Below are positions 58,061 through 62,246 of a stretch of 62,246 nucleotides of DNA, piece after piece. The stretch is from NCBI GenBank assembly GCA_964393465.1, contig CAYMTT010000001.1, positions 1 to 62,246 on the forward strand, in the 5' to 3' direction. Position 1 is the first letter of the stretch. The number at the start of each line of letters is the position of its first letter. A program made the translations under genes and the position numbers. The DNA is from CAYMTT01 sp964393465. GTDB lineage: Bacteria; Patescibacteriota; Minisyncoccia; Minisyncoccales; MHMH01. Below the pieces are notes generated by a model, which was given only the letters and a program-made list of their open reading frames with translations, was not told the DNA's origin and did not search any database.

Positions 58061-58067
58061 AAATGGT

Positions 58068-60008
58068 ATGTTTGAACTGATTTCCAAATACGGACCGGCC
58101 GGGGACCAAGCCCAGGCGGAGGCAAAAATTACTGAAAATCTGAAAACCGGTCTGAAAAACCAGGTGCTTTTGGGAGTGACCGGCTCCGGAAAAACTTTCA
58201 CCATGGCTTCTGTGATAGAAAAGTCACAAAAACCGGTCCTGATAATATCTCACAACAAAACCTTGGCCGCCCAGCTTTACCAGGAATTGAAGGATTTTTT
58301 CCCGAAAAACGCCGTCCATTATTTCGTCTCCTATTACGATTACTATCAGCCGGAAGCATATATCCCCCAAACGGACACCTATATAGAAAAAGACGCCAAA
58401 GTGAACCAGGAAATAGACCGGCTGAGGCATGCTGCCACACAGGATCTTCTGACCAGAAAAGACGTGATCGTGGTAGCTTCCGTTTCCTGCATCTACAACT
58501 TGGGGTCTCCCGAAGCCTACCAGAAAGTTTCCCTGGAGATAAGGCCGGGGCAGAAAATCAAAAGAAGGGAATTGATAGAGCGCCTGATCTCCCTGCAGTA
58601 CCAAAGGAATGAAATAGACTTCAAGCCGGGAGCCTTCAGAGTCAGAGGGGATATTCTGGATATTTTCCTGGTTACGGGCAAAGAAATCCTGAGGGTCGAG
58701 TTTTCAAAGGACGCAATCTCAAGCCTTTCTTTGGCAAAAGATTTTCTTTCTCCTTCTTTTTCCCCTTTGAAATCCGGCTGGCGGCTTTATCCTGCCCAGT
58801 TTTGGGTCACTCCGAAAAACAAACTGGAAATCGCCCTGGAAAACATAAGATTGGAACTGCAGGAAAGAACCAAAGGGCTGAAAAAAGAAAAAAAGCTTCT
58901 GGAGTCCCAAAGGCTCCAAAAAAGAACCGGCTACGATCTGGAAATGATAAAAGAATCGGGCTGGTGCCACGGCATAGAAAACTATTCCCGGCATTTGGAA
59001 TTCAGGGGAGAAGGAAAAGCGCCTTTCACGCTTCTGGACTACTTCGATTTTTCCCAAGGCTCCGGCTATCTGGTATTCATCGACGAATCGCACATGACCT
59101 GCCCCCAGCTGCAAGCCATGTTTTTCCAGGACCGGGCCAGAAAAAAGGTTTTGATCGACCACGGCTTCCGCCTGCCCTCCGCTCTGGACAATCGCCCCCT
59201 GACTTTCGAAGAATTCCAGAAAAAAACGCCCCAGAAAATATACGTTTCGGCCACCCCCGGCAAATACGAAAAGAAATTTCCCGTAACCGAACAGCTTATC
59301 CGTCCCACCGGTCTTTTGGAACCTTCCGTGAAAATAAAGCCGACTAAAAACCAAGTTAAAGATTTAATAGAAGAAATAAAAAAGAGGACCGCCAAAAAGC
59401 AAAGGGTCCTGGTTGTAACCCTCACCAAAAGGCTGGCCGAAGCTCTTTCCGACCGCCTGGAGGAAGCCGGCGTCAAAAACCGCTGGATCCACGCGGAGAT
59501 AAAAACTTTGGAGAGGCCGCAGATTCTGAAAGACTTCAGGAGCGGGAAATACGACGCGCTGGTGGGAATCAATCTTTTAAGAGAAGGCCTGGATCTGCCC
59601 GAAGTGGCCCTGGTAGCCATACTCGACGCCGACAAAGAGGGTTTTTTGAGAACGGAAACAACCCTCATTCAAACTATGGGAAGAGCGGCCCGTCATCAAG
59701 AAGGACACGTTATAATGTACGCCGACAAAATCACCGAATCGATGAAAAAAGCCATCCGGGAAATAAAAAGGCGGAGGAAAATCCAGCAGGACTACAACCA
59801 AAAACACGGAATTTCGCCAAAACCCATAATCAAAGAAATAAGGGACTGGCCTTTCGCCAAAAAAGAGGCGGTCGCTCCGGAATTCGGACCGGTAAAAGAC
59901 GCTAAAATCCTGGAAAAAGAAATGAACATCGCGGCCAAAAACCTGGATTTTGAAAGGGCGGCGGCGATCAGGGACTTGATTAAAAAAATAAAGGATGGTA
60001 AAAGGTAA
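58068..60008 (+). CDS. uvrB: Excinuclease ABC subunit B
   Basis: 646 residues. VLLGVTGSGKTFTMA (Walker A, about 27-41), YYDYYQPEAYIPQTDTYIEK (the beta-hairpin region), FIDESHMTCPQL, NRPLTFEEFQ, GINLLREGLDLPEVALV and the UVR motif LDFERAAAIRDLIKK at the C-terminus. Opens damaged DNA in nucleotide excision repair. Starts at MFELISKYG; the 17 residues upstream are not conserved. Confidence 0.97.
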   Translation: MFELISKYGPAGDQAQAEAKITENLKTGLKNQVLLGVTGSGKTFTMASVIEKSQKPVLIISHNKTLAAQLYQELKDFFPKNAVHYFVSYYDYYQPEAYIPQTDTYIEKDAKVNQEIDRLRHAATQDLLTRKDVIVVASVSCIYNLGSPEAYQKVSLEIRPGQKIKRRELIERLISLQYQRNEIDFKPGAFRVRGDILDIFLVTGKEILRVEFSKDAISSLSLAKDFLSPSFSPLKSGWRLYPAQFWVTPKNKLEIALENIRLELQERTKGLKKEKKLLESQRLQKRTGYDLEMIKESGWCHGIENYSRHLEFRGEGKAPFTLLDYFDFSQGSGYLVFIDESHMTCPQLQAMFFQDRARKKVLIDHGFRLPSALDNRPLTFEEFQKKTPQKIYVSATPGKYEKKFPVTEQLIRPTGLLEPSVKIKPTKNQVKDLIEEIKKRTAKKQRVLVVTLTKRLAEALSDRLEEAGVKNRWIHAEIKTLERPQILKDFRSGKYDALVGINLLREGLDLPEVALVAILDADKEGFLRTETTLIQTMGRAARHQEGHVIMYADKITESMKKAIREIKRRRKIQQDYNQKHGISPKPIIKEIRDWPFAKKEAVAPEFGPVKDAKILEKEMNIAAKNLDFERAAAIRDLIKKIKDGKR

Positions 60009-60012
60009 ATAT

Positions 60013-60282
60013 ATGCCGATAAAAGATGCTGCCAAAAAAGCGCTCAGACAAAGTTTCAGAAAAAAGAAACAGAATCTGGCCTATAAGAACAAAATAAAAA
60101 GCCTCCAAAAAGAGGCGAAGTCCCTGCTGGCCCAAGGTAAGAACAAAGATGCAGAAAAACTCCTGCCCTCGATTTATAAAATTCTGGATAAGGCAGCCAA
60201 AACCGGAATGATAAAGAAAAACGCCGCCGCCAGGGAAAAATCCAGAATAACGGCCGCAATAAACCCTAAATCTCGGCAATAA
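60013..60282 (+). CDS. rpsT: 30S ribosomal protein S20
   Basis: 89 residues from MPIKDAAKKALRQS, the typical bS20 three-helix basic protein, with KTGMIKKNAAAREKSR at the end. Four bases after uvrB. Its end overlaps the convergent holA end by 17 bases. Confidence 0.95.
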   Translation: MPIKDAAKKALRQSFRKKKQNLAYKNKIKSLQKEAKSLLAQGKNKDAEKLLPSIYKILDKAAKTGMIKKNAAAREKSRITAAINPKSRQ

Positions 60283-61180
60283 AAAGATCCAGAGCCAGAG
60301 AGGCTTCCAGTTTGCCGGTTTTGATTTTGTAATCTACCTGGAAAATCTTGCGGTAGATTTTTTTTAACTCATCGAGAGTAAAGCTCCGAGCCTGTCTGGA
60401 GCTTTTTTGAGCGACGTAAGGGTGAAGCCCGGCTTTCTGCAGAGACTGCCCTCTTTCTGCCAAATCTTTGACCGCGATAATGTTCCTGAACTGGAAAGTT
60501 ATCATGCTCAATAAATAAAGAGGGGTATCTCCTTTTTCCAAATGCTTGTGCAAAAGGGAAAGCGCGGTTTTTTTGTCTTTTCCGGCCAGAGCGTCTATGG
60601 TTTTGAAAATATCCGCCTCTATATTCGGCTTGACCATTAGCTCCACGTCTTCTCTTTCTATTTTCCGGGATTCTTTTTTGTAAGCGGCCAGTTTCCTGAT
60701 TTCGTTGGCCAGCCTCCAAAGATCGTTCCCGACAAATTCGATCAGTTTTTCGGAAGCGCCCCGCTCCATCTGGGCAGAAAGCATTCTGGCTTCCTTTTGA
60801 ATCCAGCTTTTGAGCTGCTCGCCCTGCAGAGGACGGAAAAACTCCACTTTGGCGTTTTTTTTCAGAAAGACCAATAAAGAATCTTTGGCCGGAATGTCTT
60901 TTTTCTCGCAAAAAATTATGAGGTCTTGCGAATCGGCGAATTTTTTCCCGTCTTTGACGAAGTTTTCCTTGAAATCGGAGTCGGAAAAAAAATCGGTCAG
61001 AACGAAAATATTTTTCTCTTTAAACATAGGAACCTGGGAAAACTCGTCTTTAAAGTCGCGATAAGATCCCTGAAGGTTTTTCAAATTCAAGTTTTTGGAA
61101 GTTTTCTTCTCTTCCCTTATTATCTCTTCCAGCCTTTGCTTGATCCTGTAATCGTCTTTTCCGTAAAAAAGATAAATCAT
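60266..61180 (-). CDS. holA: DNA polymerase III delta subunit
   Basis: 304 residues from MIYLFYGKDDYRIKQRLEEI. The clamp-loader delta domain starts in this AAA-like fold; LRPLQGEQLKSWIQKEA-like FRPLQGEQLKSWI, LIEFVGNDLWRLANEI and ALAGKDKKTALSLLHKHLEKG, then LDELKKIYRKIFQVD. Start overlaps the mutM stop in ATGA. Confidence 0.93.
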   Translation of the reverse strand: MIYLFYGKDDYRIKQRLEEIIREEKKTSKNLNLKNLQGSYRDFKDEFSQVPMFKEKNIFVLTDFFSDSDFKENFVKDGKKFADSQDLIIFCEKKDIPAKDSLLVFLKKNAKVEFFRPLQGEQLKSWIQKEARMLSAQMERGASEKLIEFVGNDLWRLANEIRKLAAYKKESRKIEREDVELMVKPNIEADIFKTIDALAGKDKKTALSLLHKHLEKGDTPLYLLSMITFQFRNIIAVKDLAERGQSLQKAGLHPYVAQKSSRQARSFTLDELKKIYRKIFQVDYKIKTGKLEASLALDLFIAEI

Positions 61181-62049
61181 AATTTCTGGCACTTGGGGCA
61201 GAAATGGGCCGATCTCCCGCCGATTTTTTTCCTTTCGATTTTCCCTCCGCATTCGGGGCATTTCTCTCCGGTCCGGCGGTAGACTTTGACTTCTTTGTGA
61301 TAAAAGCCCTTGCGGCCGGAAGGAAGCCTGTAATCGGAAAAAGATTCCCCTTTAAGCTGGACTGCCTTTTTGAGAACTTTTTTTATGTCTTTGTAAACGG
61401 CCTTCAGCTCTTTTTCCGAGAGCTTAAAAGTTTTTTTGGCAGGATGCACTCGGGCCCTCCAGAGGATTTCGTCAGAATAAATGTTGCCGATTCCGGCAAT
61501 AATCTCTTGATTCATGAGCACTTTCTTTATTTCCCCTTTTTTGCCCTCCAGAGCTTTTTTGAATTTCTCGAAACTGAAATTTCCGTTCAAGGGTTCGGGG
61601 CCCAAAGATTTCATAGTTTGAGAATTTTCGAGTTTTTCTGCGTCCCAGAGCTCGGCCTTGGCAAATCTCCTCAAATCGGACAAAGCCATCATCTGGCCGT
61701 CCCTGAAGGTGAAAAGCAAGTGTATGTAAAGGTTTGTCTTTTCTGCCAAAGGGCCGGGAGGGGGCTCCCAGGTTTTATTTTTCCTGCGCCACTCCCCCAA
61801 CAGCATGTGCCCCGTCATTTTCAAATGAATCAACAGCGTTTTTTTGCCGGAAAGATCGAAAAGCAGGTTTTTTCCCCGGCGTCTGATTCTTTCTATTTTC
61901 CTGCCTTTTATTTCTTTTTTGAATTTCTCGAAGCTCTCGGGTTTTTTGACCAGTTTTGCAGAGTCGGTCCAAACATCGGCAAAAACCTTGCCGACAATTT
62001 TTTTTCGCAGCCATCTTGCCGTCGTTTCAACTTCGGGAAGCTCTGGCAT
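61177..62049 (-). CDS. mutM: Formamidopyrimidine-DNA glycosylase
   Basis: 290 residues, PELPEVET start (Pro2 nucleophile, Glu3), LIHLKMTGHML, NLYIHLLF, ELWDAEKL, H2TH region IAGIGNIYSDEILWRARVHP, and a zinc finger CPECGGKIERKK with CPKC at the end. Removes oxidised purines and nicks DNA. Downstream of the exonuclease gene. Confidence 0.97.
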   Translation of the reverse strand: MPELPEVETTARWLRKKIVGKVFADVWTDSAKLVKKPESFEKFKKEIKGRKIERIRRRGKNLLFDLSGKKTLLIHLKMTGHMLLGEWRRKNKTWEPPPGPLAEKTNLYIHLLFTFRDGQMMALSDLRRFAKAELWDAEKLENSQTMKSLGPEPLNGNFSFEKFKKALEGKKGEIKKVLMNQEIIAGIGNIYSDEILWRARVHPAKKTFKLSEKELKAVYKDIKKVLKKAVQLKGESFSDYRLPSGRKGFYHKEVKVYRRTGEKCPECGGKIERKKIGGRSAHFCPKCQKL

Positions 62050-62050
62050 A

Positions 62051-62246
62051 TCAAGGCAGGCGGTTAATCAAACTTTGGAAATCGAGCTTTGTCAAAAGCT
62101 CTTCAACCTTTTTTTTGTCGTAGCCTCCCCAAAGGCATCCTTCCAAATTGAAATCCAAAGGCACGTTTTCTTTTATCCTGGCCAGCTCCTTGCTTAAAAA
62201 AGCGTGTTCTTTGCCCCGAACCAGAACTTCCCTCAGTTTATCTTTT
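62051..62246 (-). CDS. 5'-3' exonuclease (PolA-type), C-terminal end, partial
   Basis: The frame runs off the right edge and ends TGA at 62051. Its last 64 residues read KDKLREVLVRGKEHAFLSKE, then LARIKENVPLDFNLEGCLWG and a SLINRLP end, which match the end of the 5'-3' exonuclease domain of DNA polymerase I. There a stop follows, while PolA continues into its polymerase domain. This looks like a stand-alone 5'-3' exonuclease. Confidence 0.75.
   Translation of the reverse strand, partial: KDKLREVLVRGKEHAFLSKELARIKENVPLDFNLEGCLWGGYDKKKVEELLTKLDFQSLINRLP

Noticed and set aside
58018..58125. N-terminal extension of ruvA
   Set aside because: It overlaps divergent uvrB; RuvA homologues begin with MI-Y/GYLKG-type sequence as chosen.
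1..62246. CRISPR arrays, insertion sequences, prophage, rRNA
   Set aside because: No repeated direct units, transposase or phage protein, and no rRNA-like sequence was seen.

Overview
The window looks like a piece of a Candidate Phyla Radiation (Patescibacteria, Parcubacteria-like) chromosome. The signs are dense overlapping gene strings (ATGA, TAATG), compact or stripped-down versions of bacterial core proteins, many very short basic proteins, and a mix of bacterial core genes with genes usually seen in archaea or eukaryotes (Elp3, a Trm9-like methyltransferase, RtcB/archease, endonuclease Q, AMMECR1/Memo, DUF763, single-chain glycyl-tRNA synthetase). No rRNA, CRISPR array, transposase or phage gene was seen. 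This placement is inferred from gene content only.

Layout. 1-475 is the start of a secreted DUF5667-type protein whose codon use differs from the rest. 676-5268 (minus) holds tsaD, tsaC, a PP-loop tRNA-thiolation-like gene, a sugar-nucleotide transferase and yvcK. 5360-16038 (minus) is a long string: iorB, iorA, glmS, leuS, folD, glyA, tatD, metG. 16088-23604 holds rsmI, an AI-2E family transporter, an M16 peptidase, glyS, a membrane-anchored surface protein and recO. 23632-27096 is ileS, which carries a complete histidine-phosphatase domain inserted in its zinc-binding region. A second M16 protein and argS follow.

30120-31979 (plus) is smpB, tmRNA, infC, rpmI, rplT: ribosome rescue beside initiation factor and ribosomal protein genes. 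32024-36587 (minus) is a purF-like gene, alkylguanine-DNA alkyltransferase, Nudix, PolX and a half-length MFS protein. 36666-46939 (minus) holds YjbQ, a flippase-like membrane protein, DUF1858, DUF72, DUF6485, the AMMECR1/Memo pair, a Mth938 protein, endonuclease Q, an amino-acid permease, small membrane proteins, a CDF transporter and tRNA-Arg(CCG). 47214-49416 is a divergent Trm9-like methyltransferase/elp3 pair whose start codons share one CATG. 49420-57423 (minus) holds uracil-DNA glycosylase, DUF763, an antiporter, NIF3, rtcB, archease and a MurE-like ligase. ruvA and uvrB diverge at 58018-58067, followed by rpsT, holA, mutM and the end of a stand-alone 5'-3' exonuclease.

Themes. tRNA biology dominates: six synthetase genes, t6A synthesis (TsaC/TsaD), a likely U34 modification pair (Elp3 plus Trm9-like), a PP-loop thiolase candidate, RtcB/archease and tmRNA/SmpB. 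Base-damage repair is the second theme (endonuclease Q, family-4 UDG, MutM, alkyltransferase, PolX, UvrB, RuvA, RecO). Several promoters place the -10 box only 6-10 bases before the start codon, suggesting leaderless mRNAs, while a second set of genes has a strong Shine-Dalgarno sequence.
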